DNA of 46,171 nt from Tannerellaceae bacterium (GCA_021203545.1 JAJQAZ010000171.1:1-46171), one strand, 5' to 3'. Shown: positions 6,856 to 17,064, numbered from the stretch's first letter. Made by a program: numbers and translations. The notes: generated by a model not told the origin, from the letters alone.

Positions 6856-8898
6856 ATGAACAGAGTGTTTATAAATATGTTTATATACCTGTTGATAGTA
6901 TGTTATCATGCAGATAGCCAGGTATATTATTCTGTTGATAACCTATCCGGTATTTTACAGGAGTTAGGTATGGACGATGCAGAAGATGATCTCTTTGAAG
7001 AATGGTATGATAAATTATCAATGTTGATAAATCATCCGTTGGATATCAATAAAGCCAGTTATGAAGATCTGAATCAGCTACCTTTCTTATCGGATGATCA
7101 GATTGAGGAAATTATATTGTACCGGCAGCGGTACGGTGAAATGGTTTCTTTGTATGAATTAAAGAATCTACAGAAATTGGATTATGCGACTATCCGCTTA
7201 CTTGTTCCCTTTGTTTATATTGATGAAAACCCGGTTGAAAACTCTGATATATCTGTTCATAAGCTGTTGAAGTATGGTCGTAATGAATTAATAATGAGGT
7301 ATAACAATACTTTTTAACAGAAAAAGGGGTACCGCCCTCCGGAAGAAGGAGAATACGAGCCCAATAAACGATATTTAGGACAACCTTTTTACCATTCTGT
7401 CCGCTACTCTTATACATATGATAACCGGATACAAACAGGAGTAATAGTTGAGAAAGATCCGGGCGAACCGTTCTTTAAAAAGGGTTATAAAGGGTATGAT
7501 TACTATTCTGCACATCTGGTAGTAAAAGATATCAACAGGTTAAAAACATTTATTGCAGGCGATTATAAAGTTTCTTTCGGACAGGGGTTAGTAATTAGCC
7601 AGGACTTTACTCCTGGGCGTACTGCTATGGTTACACAGGCAGACAGAAGGAGTAACGGTTTTCGCAGGCACTTTTCAACGAATGAGTATGATTATCTTCG
7701 TGGAGTAGCTTCTACTGTTTCTTTTTCCGGAATAGATATCAGTTTGTTTTATTCTTCCAGGAAAATGGACGGGATTATGGATAGCTGTTATATCCATTCA
7801 ATCAGGAAAGACGGTATTCACCGGATTGAAAGGGAACAGGAAAGAAAACATGTATTTAGATTAGCTACCTATGGAGCGAATGTACGGTATAGCAATCACA
7901 GGTTGGCTTTAGGAATAACAGGTGTTGTAACTTCATTTGGGAGAAACGAACTTTCTCCGGATGTAAAACCTTATAATCTGTATTATTTACGGGGAAAAAA
8001 GAATAGTAATTTATCTGTTGATTACCTGTGGAAAAACAGGAAAATAAAATTATTTGGAGAAACAGCCGTTTCACAAAATGGTTCGTTTGCTACTCTTCAT
8101 GGTATGCAATTAACTCCTGTTTCTTATCTTAATTTGTTGATGTTGTACCGGTATTATGATAAAAAATACCAGAGCTTTTATGGGAAGTCTTTTTCCCAGC
8201 AATCGCAGGTTCAGAATGAAGAAGGGGGATATATAGGTATTACCTTTATTCCTTTCCCATACTGGAAATTATCAGCCTATGCGGATGTTTTTCGTTTTCC
8301 CTGGTTAAGATATGAGGTGGATGCTCCTTCCCGTGGTGAGGAATACATGGTGCAGATAGACCATTCTTTTAATTCGTCTATTTCTATGTATGTTCTGTAC
8401 CGGTATAGTGAAAAAGATAAGAATTATCCGGGCGTTAGTAACCGTACGATTTAGCCTTATTCGCAACAAAAGATACAAGGTCAGTTACGTATAGAAGCGG
8501 ATGAATGGTTTTTCCGGACTTCTGCCGAGTATGGACGTTATCTGTTTGAAGATACGAAATACAGAGGATATATGTTTTCACAGGCAATTGGCTGGAAACC
8601 GAAAAATCTGCCTGTACGTACAGATATATATGGCAGTTGGTTCTATACGGATGATTATGCCGTACGATTCCGTTCTTTCGAAAAAACTCTTTTATATGAC
8701 TTCTACTCCCCTACTCTTTCCGGCAGAGGTTTCCGTCTTTCGGCTGTAGTACAGTGTGAGCTTACAAAAAGAGTATCTGTAACTCTTAAAATAGCTAATA
8801 CACAATATGCAGACCGGGAAAAAATAGGAACTGGACTGGAAGAAATAGAAGGAAATAAGAAAGGAGATATTTATTTGCAGGTGAGGTATAAGTTTTAA
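6856..8898 (+). pseudogene. HhH-domain outer-membrane barrel protein with two in-frame stops
   Basis: The single frame from 6856 to 8898 encodes about 680 residues but is cut by TAA at 7315-7317 and TAG at 8452-8454, with no frameshift at either. The N-terminus has a signal peptide and a ComEA-like helix-hairpin-helix segment (HPLDINKASYEDLNQLPFLS, then QIEEIILYRQRYGEMVSLYE). The rest is strand-rich and ends LQVRYKF, as in an outer-membrane barrel. Such HhH-plus-barrel proteins occur in Bacteroidota, but their role is unknown. Both stops could have come from a single C-to-T change in a Gln codon, though that cannot be proven. Options are a true pseudogene, suppressed stops or sequence error. 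It follows the barrel gene at 6035 by 8 bases. Confidence 0.7.
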
Positions 8899-8903
8899 AA
8901 GTT

Positions 8904-8935
8904 CACACCAACCCCCAGCCCCCTAAAGGGGGTTA
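8904..8935. repeat. CCCCCTAAAGGGGG element between convergent genes
   Basis: CACACCAACCCCCAGCCCCC is followed by TAAAGGGGGTTA. The strong hairpin sits in the 34-base gap between the convergent HhH-barrel and arginase genes and could end transcription in both directions, although it has no U-tract. The arginase stop TAA (8933-8935) abuts it. Confidence 0.65.
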
Positions 8936-9829
8936 AATTCTTTCCATAACATAATCAATAATATCCAGGCAGAGGTTTGTTGTTTTGCTGTCTTTATCGA
9001 GTGTGGGATTTAATTCTACCAGATCCATGGATTTGATCAGGTTGGTGGAGACCATGGTATCCATAAACTGTTTGAATTCGATGGGTAGTAAACCTTCGGA
9101 TACCGGTGTTCCTGTTCCCGGAGCGAAACGGGGATCAATACTATCTACATCTATGCTGAAATGAACATTTCTGATTTTCCGTTCTTTCAGTTTTTTCCGG
9201 ATATCTTCGCCTACATACCGGATGCCTTTTTCGCGGATTGTTTCCATGGGGTAAACACTTAACTGGTGCTTTTCTATTAACTGTTTTTCTCCTTCATCCA
9301 GACTGTGTGTTCCTACCAGGAAAACATTCCGGGGTTGTACTTTATTTCCCGGGGCATATACATTGACCAACTCTTCATTACCCAATCCCATGAGTGCGCT
9401 TAACGGCATGCCGTGAATATTACCACTGGGAGTGGTTTCGCTGGTATTCAGATCGCCATGTGCATCCAACCAGATGATCCCGAAATCATCAAAACATTTA
9501 CCAACTCCCGATGCACTTCCTAATCCAAGTGAATGGTCACCGCCTACGATCAGTGGGAAAGCTCCTCCCCGCAATGTATCATATACCAGTTCGGCCAGGT
9601 TATTGTTTACTTCTACAATTGTATCCAGGTATTTCATCTGGCGGCTATAGGTATATTTATCCTCATTGTTTACAGGGGGTACATACAGGTTTCCTAAATC
9701 AAATCCCCGGTGGCCATGTTTGCGGATAATCTTCATCAATCCGTTTTCGCGTAGATGATTGGGTGCTGTTTCTGCTCCGGCACAATCACAACCCAGATTA
9801 AGGGGTACACCAATTACATTTACTTTCAT
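8933..9829 (-). CDS. rocF: Arginase / agmatinase family ureohydrolase (probably arginase)
   Basis: A binuclear manganese ureohydrolase that would split arginine into ornithine and urea. All metal-ligand motifs are present: [25 protein letters not shown] and [20 protein letters not shown]. At 298 residues it has the arginase length. [12 protein letters not shown], which follows the DAHGD motif, is usual in arginases, and an agmatinase is less likely given the neighbour. The ATG overlaps the TGA of the ornithine aminotransferase gene (ATGA at 9826-9829), so the two are translationally coupled and form a two-step pathway from arginine to glutamate semialdehyde. The frame is intact. Confidence 0.9.
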   Translation of the reverse strand: MKVNVIGVPLNLGCDCAGAETAPNHLRENGLMKIIRKHGHRGFDLGNLYVPPVNNEDKYTYSRQMKYLDTIVEVNNNLAELVYDTLRGGAFPLIVGGDHSLGLGSASGVGKCFDDFGIIWLDAHGDLNTSETTPSGNIHGMPLSALMGLGNEELVNVYAPGNKVQPRNVFLVGTHSLDEGEKQLIEKHQLSVYPMETIREKGIRYVGEDIRKKLKERKIRNVHFSIDVDSIDPRFAPGTGTPVSEGLLPIEFKQFMDTMVSTNLIKSMDLVELNPTLDKDSKTTNLCLDIIDYVMERI

Positions 9830-11039
9830 AGCGGCATTTGTTCAAATGTTTCTTTGATGATATGGATAGCTTCCCGTAATTGTTCTTCTGTAATAATCAG
9901 AGGAGGAGCAAAACGGATGATATGTTCGTGGGTGGGCTTTGCTATTAACCCCTTTTTTTCATCATCAGGCATATATCCCAGGCTGTTTTACCATGTACCG
10001 GAGTGGTAACTATAGCATTTAGTAATCCTTTTCCTCTTACCTCACGAATCATGGGTGATTCTATTTTGTGTACTTCTTCACGGAATATAATACCCATTTC
10101 ATGCGCGTTGGCTATCAGGTTTTCCTGCTGTATAACTTCCAGAGCTGCTATGCCTACCTGTGCAGCTAAAGGATTTCCACCATAAGTGGAACCATGTTCG
10201 CCGGGCCCAATAGTAAACATAATTTCATCATCAGCCAGTACGGCAGATACCGGAATTGTACCTCCTGAAAGAGCTTTTCCAAGAATGAGTATATCCGGCC
10301 GTACCTGTTCATGGTCGCAGGCCAGCATTTTACCTGTACGGCCTATACCGGTTTGAATCTCGTCGGCCATAAAGAGGATGTTATTTTTTTCACATATCTC
10401 TTTACACTGTTTTAAATAGCCTTCATCCGGAACAACAACACCTGCTTCGCCCTGAATGGGTTCAACCAGAAAACCTGCAATATCCGGATTGGCTGCTATT
10501 TCCTGCAACGCCTGTACAGAATTATAGGGTATCTGTATAAATCCCGGTGTGTAAGGATCGTACTCTGTATAGGCAGAAGGGTCGCTACTCATGGATATAA
10601 TAGTGATCGTACGGCCATGAAAATTGTTTTTACATATAACGATCTTTGCTTTTCCGGAAGATATGCCTTTGCAACGGTATCCCCAACGGCGCGCCAGCTT
10701 CAGAGCTGTTTCCACAGCTTCGGCTCCTGTATTCATAGGGAGTAACTTATCATAACCGAATAGTTTGCAGGCGAATTCCATAAATTCGCCTAACTTATCG
10801 GAATAGAAAGCACGTGAAACCAATGTGAGTTGCTCTGCCTGTTTGTGCAAAGCCTGTATAATATGTGGGTGACAATGTCCCTGATTGAGGGCAGAATATC
10901 CGGAAAGGAAATCGAAATAATGTTGTCCGTTTGTATCCCATACAAAGACTCCTTTTCCTTTTTGAAGTACCACAGGCAACGGATGATAATTATGTGCTCC
11001 ATACCTGTTTTCCCGTAAAATATAATTTTCTGTTCTCAT
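9826..11039 (-). pseudogene. rocD: Ornithine--oxo-acid aminotransferase, single-base frameshift
   Basis: A PLP-dependent class III aminotransferase that turns ornithine into glutamate-5-semialdehyde. Motifs: [15 protein letters not shown] at the start, [20 protein letters not shown], the PLP-binding aspartate in [14 protein letters not shown], the lysine in [16 protein letters not shown], and [10 protein letters not shown]. The open frame ends at 9945 after MMKKRG. A continuous C-terminus ([17 protein letters not shown] to EQMPL) follows in the next frame down to TGA 9826-9828. The shift falls in the T7 run at 9953-9959 (plus strand), where one more base restores about 404 residues, the normal length. 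It overlaps arginase by ATGA. A -7 element lies at 11090. Whether the shift is real cannot be told. Confidence 0.85.
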
Positions 11040-11089
11040 ATATACTCCTTTCTTTTACATAATGTAAGTATATCTATGCCGGCATATTA

Positions 11090-11097
11090 CAAAGATA
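11090..11097 (-). promoter_or_regulatory. -7 promoter element for arginine operon
   Basis: It reads TATCTTTG on the minus strand, 50 bases before the ornithine aminotransferase ATG. It probably drives both genes of the arginine pathway. Confidence 0.4.
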
Positions 11098-11160
11098 TTA
11101 AATAGACTATCTTTTTGACAGAAAAGAGTATATGTTAAGAAACATTCCCGGATCAGGTCT

Positions 11161-12646
11161 TTAATTATAGATAATAACCGGGAAACCTAATTTATTGCGG
11201 GGAATTACTATTTGATCTTTTCCATTATATATATAGTTTTTGTCGATCAGGATTTCTTCGTTTATTACACTTAATGTATTGAAATCGGGTTGAGGAATAC
11301 TTAATTTCAGTGTGTTAGGTTCTTTTCCTTCAGAATAGCTAAAGTTGTTATTTATAGAACAAATATTAGTATATAATAAATACTTACCGTCTGTCAGATA
11401 ATCAGAAGTATTACCGTTGTAACTGAAATATTCCAGTTTATCAACATCAATATCATTTATAACGGGTTTATAATCAAAATAGAATCTGCCTTTGTATACG
11501 AAACTGTTTTTATATAGTGTATATTGTGTTGGATCTAATATCTCGTATTCTTTTGTGTCGTAGTTTTTGATCCAAATATTTCCTATGGGTTCCATTTCAA
11601 AGTTACTAATATTCACTTTATAAAATCCATTATTTACCCATACCAGAAAATCTTCAAGGTATATGTATTTATATTCATAAACATCTTCAAAAAAAATATA
11701 AGTCGCCTTCTTTTTCAATAAAAGACATACCCAAAGAGGCTACAGGTATCCATTCAAGTATATTTTCCGGTATTTTTATTCTTGTAGTATCAATAAGATG
11801 AAAACTACCTGTTTCGCTACCTTTATAAGTGTTAATTCCGTCAGTAAGCAGCATACTAATCCAATTACTGGGTTTTTTGTGTCCCCAGACTATTCTTTTT
11901 GTTTTTCTGGCATCTAAATCTAACTTTTCGGGTCTGTAATCGCTATATTTATAAACCGAATTATTATAGGTAAAGTAGTTGGAATAACGGGTTAATTTAC
12001 TATGTTCGCCTTCAAATTTTTCTAATTGTAAAGAAGCATCACCATTTAACCAATATAATCCGTCTTTAGTAACAAAATAACCATTATGTATATATGTAGC
12101 TGATAATGCATCAAAATTTTCAAGTCCGGTTATTTCTTCAAGTTCTTCCGGATTAGAATGCATGACCGGAAATGTATATAGTTTACCTTTTCTTTCATAT
12201 AGAAAATCATTTATTGGAGTATACTTTGATATATTTATTTTTTCCTCTATTTCTCCATAACGTTCTTCATAAATCTTTTCGCCGTCTGTAAAATAGTCTG
12301 TTCCATAAAGAAATCTTATACCTGACAGATTTTTCTTAATAATAAAATTTTCCTTGAAATTGATCATATACTTTCCGAATAGGATCAGTTTTGTATTTTT
12401 GTAGTTTATGTTTTTGGCATGTGTTATGCTATAGCCGTCCCAGTGCATAACAGATCCGTCAGATTGTACTTTGGAACCCCCTACCATACCTTCTATGTAT
12501 ATTTTCTTTTCGGAGGTATTAATAATGTAATGGCTTATTCTGTATTCTTCCGGTTTTTCACTTTGTAAGATGCTTTCTTTTTTTAGTGTGGTACAAGCCC
12601 CCAGCATAAAGATGGCAGCGAGGAAATTTATTATATACTTTTTCAT
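11161..12646 (-). pseudogene. DKNYY-like repeat lipoprotein, frameshifted
   Basis: A lipoprotein of unknown function. The N-terminus MKKYIINFLAAIFMLGACTT has a clear lipobox (LGAC). The body is made of repeated short blocks where a residue pair such as GLYWLNGD, DKNYIYNGKD or TDGEKIYEERYG alternates with lengths of strand, as in the DKNYY repeat family. About 495 residues are restored if one base is removed from the A8 run at 11689-11696 (plus strand). The upstream frame ends EKEGDLYFF and the downstream one continues with EDVYEYKYIYLEDFLVW. A TATATTTG -7 element lies 31 bases upstream. No neighbour explains its job. Confidence 0.65.
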
Positions 12647-12677
12647 TTGTTAATCCGGATACTAATTGTTTTACTAA

Positions 12678-12685
12678 CAAATATA
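12678..12685 (-). promoter_or_regulatory. -7 promoter element for the lipoprotein gene
   Basis: TATATTTG on the minus strand, 31 bases before the ATG at 12646. Confidence 0.4.
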
Positions 12686-12750
12686 AGAATAGTTTATTAA
12701 GATCATAGATTAATCAATGGATGATGAGTGGAATATAATAAATTAAGCAA

Positions 12751-12795
12751 CAAAAAACCCTGCTTAATATAGATAAAACTATACTAAACAGGGTT
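12751..12795 (-). terminator. Intrinsic terminator of the cell-envelope operon
   Basis: AACCCTGCTTAATATAG pairs with CTATACTAAACAGGGTT (15 of 17 positions) across a short loop. On the minus strand it is followed by TTTTTTG. It lies 20 bases past the acyltransferase stop. Confidence 0.75.
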
Positions 12796-12815
12796 CTTTA
12801 AATTGATATGTATTT

Positions 12816-13979
12816 TTACTCCTGTGTTGCCAGGTGATTTTTTAGGGGGTTGGTATACATTTCCAATATTTTGGTACGCAGGAAATCTTCGTCTTTGTTG
12901 TGGATTACTATTTTATCCACTTGTTTCTGCAGGTAATCCAGGAAATGTTTTTTGTCTTTCAGACTGTAAAGCTCACTGAACCGGCTTGTACTGTATAATA
13001 TATCGTATGCAACATAATTGCATGGGTAAAAGCGGTAGTGTTTATAAATTTCTTTGTCTATTGTTTCTGCGATTGCTCCGAACAGTTCATTCTTTTCCAT
13101 TTCCGGATTCAGTTTCTCCAAAGCCGGGTTTATCGGGCTGCATATGGTGAAATGTACCCGTCCTTTATCGTTCAGGATACCGGTTTCCATATTCAACAGA
13201 TCATCCCGCTGGCTTTTTACGAAATCAGGATTATCCCGTTTCAGCTGGTATTCCTGTGCTTTCAGGAAGTCGCATGGGTCATACTCATAAGAAATGGCTA
13301 CCGGAACAATATTCAGGTCCATGATATTGGTCAAAATGTCTTTGTCACCTCCCATATTCAACATTTTCAGAATACTGGGTTGTGTTTTATCATTTGCATC
13401 TTTCGCCCTTCCTTCACGTTGTGCGATCCAGACAGACTCTTTGGTTTCTTTAATGGTATGGTACATATAGGAAGCTAATTTTTTACTTTCTTCCAGTTGC
13501 TGACGTACGGACACGCCCCGTTTTACAATAAAGCTGTTATTCAGCCGTACCACTGTTTTAATCCAGTCACGGATCAGCAGATTATCACCGATTGCTACCT
13601 GGGTCATACCATACCCTACATCATACAATACCATGTTAAGGAAAGAAGCATCCAGTACAATATCCCTGTGATTGGATATAAACGTACACGGACGTTTATC
13701 TTCCGGCAGGCGGCTACGGCCCGAAATAGTCAAAGAAAAGGTTGTTTTCTTTGCAATCATCATCACTACCTCGTAAGACAGAGTCGACTTGAACTGTTCT
13801 TTTGTTTTACATGCCCGGAGCACGTTTGAGAATTCTTCCCAATTGAGATCTGGTTTTATATAACGGAAAGCCCGTTCCAGATCTTTATTATTAACCAGTT
13901 CTTCGATAGCGCCTTTTACTTCCTCATTCGTCATCGGACGAATATCATCAAAATTTAAGGAAACAACATCTTTTTCCAT
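12816..13979 (-). CDS. PlsC/PlsB-like glycerophosphate acyltransferase
   Basis: A membrane-associated acyltransferase of about 387 residues, probably acting on a glycerol-phosphate or lysophospholipid in envelope lipid synthesis. The motif block is CTFISNHRDIVLDASFLN. Here the histidine and final aspartate are separated by five residues (HX5D), against HX4D in typical PlsC or PlsB; an aspartate also follows directly in HRD. Later it has NSFIVKRGVSVRQQL and the REGRAKDANDKTQPS block, which resembles the substrate-binding EGxR motif. The substrate cannot be told. It is the last gene of a run (PASTA, RluD, Ddl, acyltransferase), 66 bases after the Ddl stop, and has its own terminator downstream. 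The frame is intact. Confidence 0.75.
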   Translation of the reverse strand: MEKDVVSLNFDDIRPMTNEEVKGAIEELVNNKDLERAFRYIKPDLNWEEFSNVLRACKTKEQFKSTLSYEVVMMIAKKTTFSLTISGRSRLPEDKRPCTFISNHRDIVLDASFLNMVLYDVGYGMTQVAIGDNLLIRDWIKTVVRLNNSFIVKRGVSVRQQLEESKKLASYMYHTIKETKESVWIAQREGRAKDANDKTQPSILKMLNMGGDKDILTNIMDLNIVPVAISYEYDPCDFLKAQEYQLKRDNPDFVKSQRDDLLNMETGILNDKGRVHFTICSPINPALEKLNPEMEKNELFGAIAETIDKEIYKHYRFYPCNYVAYDILYSTSRFSELYSLKDKKHFLDYLQKQVDKIVIHNKDEDFLRTKILEMYTNPLKNHLATQE

Positions 13980-14045
13980 ATCGTAATAATTGACAACTAA
14001 TTTAATAACAATAAATACAGGGGTATTTATTGCCTTTTATGCCGA

Positions 14046-15023
14046 TTAATTTAATTCGTTTTCTATTATATCTGTCATTACCTCTTTTATATCCAGTCCG
14101 GCAGCCCTTACCTGTTGAGGAATAAAACTGGCGGGAGTCATGCCCGGTGTTGTGTTTATTTCCAGTAATACAGGCTGTTTATTGTCCCGGAGAATATAAT
14201 CAATGCGTATAATCCCTTTTGCACCTAACAGGTCATAAATGCGGGAAGTTGTTTCCTGCACCCGGCGGGCCAGGTCGTCCGGAATACGGGCCGGAGTAAT
14301 TTCATCCGACTGGCCGTTGTATTTAGCATCGAAATCGAAAAACTCGTTTTCCGTTACCACTTCCGTTAAAGGAAATACCACTTCTTTTCCTTTCACTTTA
14401 TAGCATCCGCAGGTAACTTCGGTACCGGATATAAAACTTTCAATGATCACTTCATTCCCTTCCGAAAAAGCTTTTTCAATAGCCGGCTTTAACTGGCTGG
14501 CTTCTGCTACCCGGCTTACGCCGAAACTGCTTCCTCCGTCGTTGGGTTTTACAAACACAGGTAGTTTCAGTTTTTCAATGATTTCATCTTCATTGATCAC
14601 ATCTCCTTTCAGGAGCCGTATGGAATCTGAAACTACAATACCAAACCCTTTCAGGTACTGATTACATACAAACTTATTAAAAGTTAGCGAACTAACCAAT
14701 ACTCCACACGAAGAATAAGGAATTCCTAACATTTCAAAGTAACCCTGAAGCAGGCCATTTTCGCCGGGAGTTCCGTGTATAGTGATATAAGCAAAATCAA
14801 ATTTTATTTTTTCTCCGTTTAGTTCAAAACTGAAATCATTTTTATCAATAGGAGTTGTTTCCGTATCAGATAAACGGACTACCCACTCTTCACGGGTCAG
14901 CAAAGCTACATACAGATTATATTTCTCCTGGTCGATGAAGGAATAAATTCCTCCTGCGCTTTTCAGGGAAACTACAATTTCCGAAGAGTATCCCCCGGCT
15001 ATAATAGCTATGTTTTTCTTCAT
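14046..15023 (-). CDS. ddl: D-alanine--D-alanine ligase
   Basis: An ATP-grasp ligase that joins two D-alanines for peptidoglycan stem peptides. The protein of 325 residues from MKKNIAIIAGG has the N-terminal AGGYSSEIVVSLKSA, the HGTPGENGLLQGYFEMLGIP region, the ATP-grasp lysine in KLPVFVKPNDGGSSFGVS, and the C-terminal LLEINTTPGMTPASFIP, which carries metal-binding residues. The longer frame start (15068) overlaps the RluD gene, so ATG 15023 is chosen. That leaves a gap of 4 bases after the RluD stop and suggests coupling. It lies between RluD and an acyltransferase in an envelope-related operon. The frame is intact. Confidence 0.93.
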   Translation of the reverse strand: MKKNIAIIAGGYSSEIVVSLKSAGGIYSFIDQEKYNLYVALLTREEWVVRLSDTETTPIDKNDFSFELNGEKIKFDFAYITIHGTPGENGLLQGYFEMLGIPYSSCGVLVSSLTFNKFVCNQYLKGFGIVVSDSIRLLKGDVINEDEIIEKLKLPVFVKPNDGGSSFGVSRVAEASQLKPAIEKAFSEGNEVIIESFISGTEVTCGCYKVKGKEVVFPLTEVVTENEFFDFDAKYNGQSDEITPARIPDDLARRVQETTSRIYDLLGAKGIIRIDYILRDNKQPVLLEINTTPGMTPASFIPQQVRAAGLDIKEVMTDIIENELN

Positions 15024-15027
15024 ATTT

Positions 15028-16110
15028 TTATAGTTCTTTTGTATTTGCATAATTCCGCCATTTATCAATTAACTGTTGCATGTCCGAAGGTATTTCGGAA
15101 TCAAAGTGCATCTCTTCGCCCGTAGTAGGATGAACGAATCCCAGCGTTTTGGCATGTAATGCCTGGCGTGGACAGATTGCAAAACAGTTTTGTACAAACT
15201 GGCGGTATTTAGTAAAAGTAGTTCCTTTCAATATTTCATCACCCCCATAGCGGCTGTCGTTGAAGAGCGTATGCCCAATGTATTTCATATGGACACGTAT
15301 CTGGTGTGTACGGCCGGTTTCAAGGCGGCATTCAGCCAATGTTACATATCCCAGCCGTTCCAGTACTTTGTAGTGGGTTACTGCCGGTTTACCCATTTCG
15401 CCTTCGGGAAATACCCGCATCAACATACGGTCATAGGGATCGCGCCCGATGTTTCCTTCGATGCGTCCTTCCTCTTCATAAATAATACCCCAAACCAATG
15501 TATTGTAACGCCGGTGGGTAGTTTTATTAAAGAACTGTAAACTAAGGTTTGCTTTGGCTTCGGGACGTTTGGCTACTACCAATAATCCTGATGTATCTTT
15601 ATCGATACGGTGCACCAGGCCCAGCCGCGGATCGGAAGGATCGTAGGAAGGATCATCTTTCAGGTAATGCGCCAGCGCATTCACAAGTGTTCCGGTATAG
15701 TTGCTATGGCCGGGGTGTACCACAAGTCCGGCCGGTTTGTTTACTACCAGCAGGTCTTCGTCTTCGTATACAATGTCAAGGGGAATATCTTCGGGAATAA
15801 TTTCCATTTCCCGGCGGGGACGTGTCATCACAATGGATACAATATCCAGCGGTTTGACACGGTAATTACTTTTTACAGGATTGTTATTTACCAGTACACA
15901 GCCGGCATCGGCAGCCAGTTGTATGCGGTTGCGGGTAGACCCGGTCATCCGGTCAACCAGAAATTTGTCTACCCTTAAAAGAGATTGATCCTTATCGGCC
16001 ACAAAACGGAAATGTTCGTAAAGCTGGGGAGACTCCTCCTCCCCTTCTTCCTGTTCCAGTAGTTCGTCGTCTACCGGTTCATTGTCCCACTCTTCCGTAA
16101 AGCTATTCAT
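15028..16110 (-). CDS. rluD: RluD-type pseudouridine synthase
   Basis: It converts selected uridines in 23S rRNA to pseudouridine. The 360-residue protein has an S4 RNA-binding domain (about residues 46-105, RVDKFLVDRMTGSTRNRIQL) and the catalytic domain. The catalytic aspartate is D170 in LVHRIDKDTSGLLVVAK. The acidic N-terminus (about 30 residues) is an extension. RluD, RluC and RluA are close relatives, so the exact target site is inferred from length and the S4 domain. It starts 2 bases after the PASTA gene and ends 4 bases before Ddl, so the genes form one operon. The frame is intact. Confidence 0.88.
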   Translation of the reverse strand: MNSFTEEWDNEPVDDELLEQEEGEEESPQLYEHFRFVADKDQSLLRVDKFLVDRMTGSTRNRIQLAADAGCVLVNNNPVKSNYRVKPLDIVSIVMTRPRREMEIIPEDIPLDIVYEDEDLLVVNKPAGLVVHPGHSNYTGTLVNALAHYLKDDPSYDPSDPRLGLVHRIDKDTSGLLVVAKRPEAKANLSLQFFNKTTHRRYNTLVWGIIYEEEGRIEGNIGRDPYDRMLMRVFPEGEMGKPAVTHYKVLERLGYVTLAECRLETGRTHQIRVHMKYIGHTLFNDSRYGGDEILKGTTFTKYRQFVQNCFAICPRQALHAKTLGFVHPTTGEEMHFDSEIPSDMQQLIDKWRNYANTKEL

Positions 16111-16112
16111 TC

Positions 16113-16760
16113 TTAAAACCAGTTTTCATCATCGTTAGCAATCGTCTCAGCCGGTATAGAATCTATTTCTTCTATATTTATGGAGTCTATAGAGTCTTCG
16201 CGGAAAGGTTCCGTATATCCGTTGCTGACGATCAGTACCACAGCAGAATTAAGAGGTACCATTTCGTTCGGATTCAGTGTCCGTCCCATAGATTCTACCC
16301 GTAAAGCCAAATCTCTGTATTCTCCGTCTATATATTTAGTTTCTACGTTTTCGAATCCGCGTGCACGCAACAGAGCGTATGCCTGGCGGAGTGAAAGGTC
16401 GGCTACTTCGGGAACACTACCCATTTGAGCCGTCTGGGCATTTACAGTGATAAATATAATACGCCCTTCTTTTACTTTCGAACCAGCCGTAGGAGTAATT
16501 TCTACAATAGCTCCCGGTGCAGCTTCTTTTGAAAATACCGAATCTATTACACTATGCCGTAATCCGCTCTTTTTCAGGAAGCCGGATGCTCTGTCTACAC
16601 TTAGTCCTTTTACATCAGGTACAATTACCGCCTGGTTGTGGCGGGTATACACTTCCAGCCATTTCAGTGTTACTACCAATAGTATACACGAAAGTATCAC
16701 TGCAAAGAGCAGGTGATACCATAACGGAAGTCTTACTAATTTGTCTAAAAATCTTTTCAT
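16113..16760 (-). CDS. PASTA-domain membrane protein
   Basis: A 215-residue bitopic membrane protein with a short cytoplasmic N-terminus, one membrane segment (about residues 14-34, LWYHLLFAVILSCILLVVTL) and two PASTA domains outside (about 45-110, from VIVPDVKGLSVDRAS; about 113-185, from SVPEVADLSLRQAY). An acidic tail follows. PASTA domains bind peptidoglycan or beta-lactams in kinases and penicillin-binding proteins. Here there is no kinase or transpeptidase domain, which is typical of the Bacteroidota form. It heads the operon with RluD, Ddl and the acyltransferase, which fits a role at the cell wall, though its own function is unknown. Confidence 0.85.
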   Translation of the reverse strand: MKRFLDKLVRLPLWYHLLFAVILSCILLVVTLKWLEVYTRHNQAVIVPDVKGLSVDRASGFLKKSGLRHSVIDSVFSKEAAPGAIVEITPTAGSKVKEGRIIFITVNAQTAQMGSVPEVADLSLRQAYALLRARGFENVETKYIDGEYRDLALRVESMGRTLNPNEMVPLNSAVVLIVSNGYTEPFREDSIDSINIEEIDSIPAETIANDDENWF

Positions 16761-16788
16761 CTTCTATTTAATCATTCATAGACGGCTT

Positions 16789-16796
16789 CAAAAGTA
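16789..16796 (-). promoter_or_regulatory. -7 promoter element for the PASTA operon
   Basis: TACTTTTG on the minus strand, 28 bases before the ATG of the PASTA gene. It lies downstream of the L34 terminator. Confidence 0.45.
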
Positions 16797-16848
16797 GAAA
16801 AAAAACGCAACATAGCCGTTATAATTATTAATACATTGCTATAAAAAC

Positions 16849-16887
16849 AAAGAAAGTAAAGGTTTTTTAAAAACCTTTACTTTCTTT
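16849..16887 (-). terminator. Intrinsic terminator of rpmH
   Basis: AAAGAAAGTAAAGGTTTTT and AAAAACCTTTACTTTCTTT form a perfect 19-base stem with almost no loop. On the minus strand TTTGTTTTTA follows. It separates L34 from the PASTA operon. Confidence 0.85.
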
Positions 16888-16911
16888 ATAACAAATGTCA
16901 GATAAAAAAGA

Positions 16912-17064
16912 TTATCCGTTGTATTCGTCAGAAACTGTTAATTTAGCTCTTCCTTTCGCACGACGGGCAGCCAATACTCTACGTCCGTTTGCAGTGGCCA
17001 TTCTTGAACGAAAGCCATGTTTGTTCTTTCTTTTCCGGTTGGAAGGTTGAAATGTTCTTTTCAT
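16912..17064 (-). CDS. rpmH: 50S ribosomal protein L34
   Basis: A 50-residue, very basic protein: [20 protein letters not shown] and then [19 protein letters not shown], the L34 signature, with the family tail [11 protein letters not shown]. It is part of the large ribosomal subunit. It is short and easily missed, but the match to L34 is complete along its length. A promoter (TATCTTTG at 17106-17113, with TTG at 17134) lies 41 bases upstream, and a perfect hairpin terminator follows. In many bacteria rpmH lies next to dnaA and rnpA; here neither is present. Confidence 0.97.
   Translation of the reverse strand: MKRTFQPSNRKRKNKHGFRSRMATANGRRVLAARRAKGRAKLTVSDEYNG

Noticed and set aside
7315-8454. 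Reassignment of TAA and TAG to a sense codon
   Set aside because: Other genes here end normally at TAA, TAG or TGA and have no internal stops. Only three internal stops are seen, so they are better explained as local lesions.
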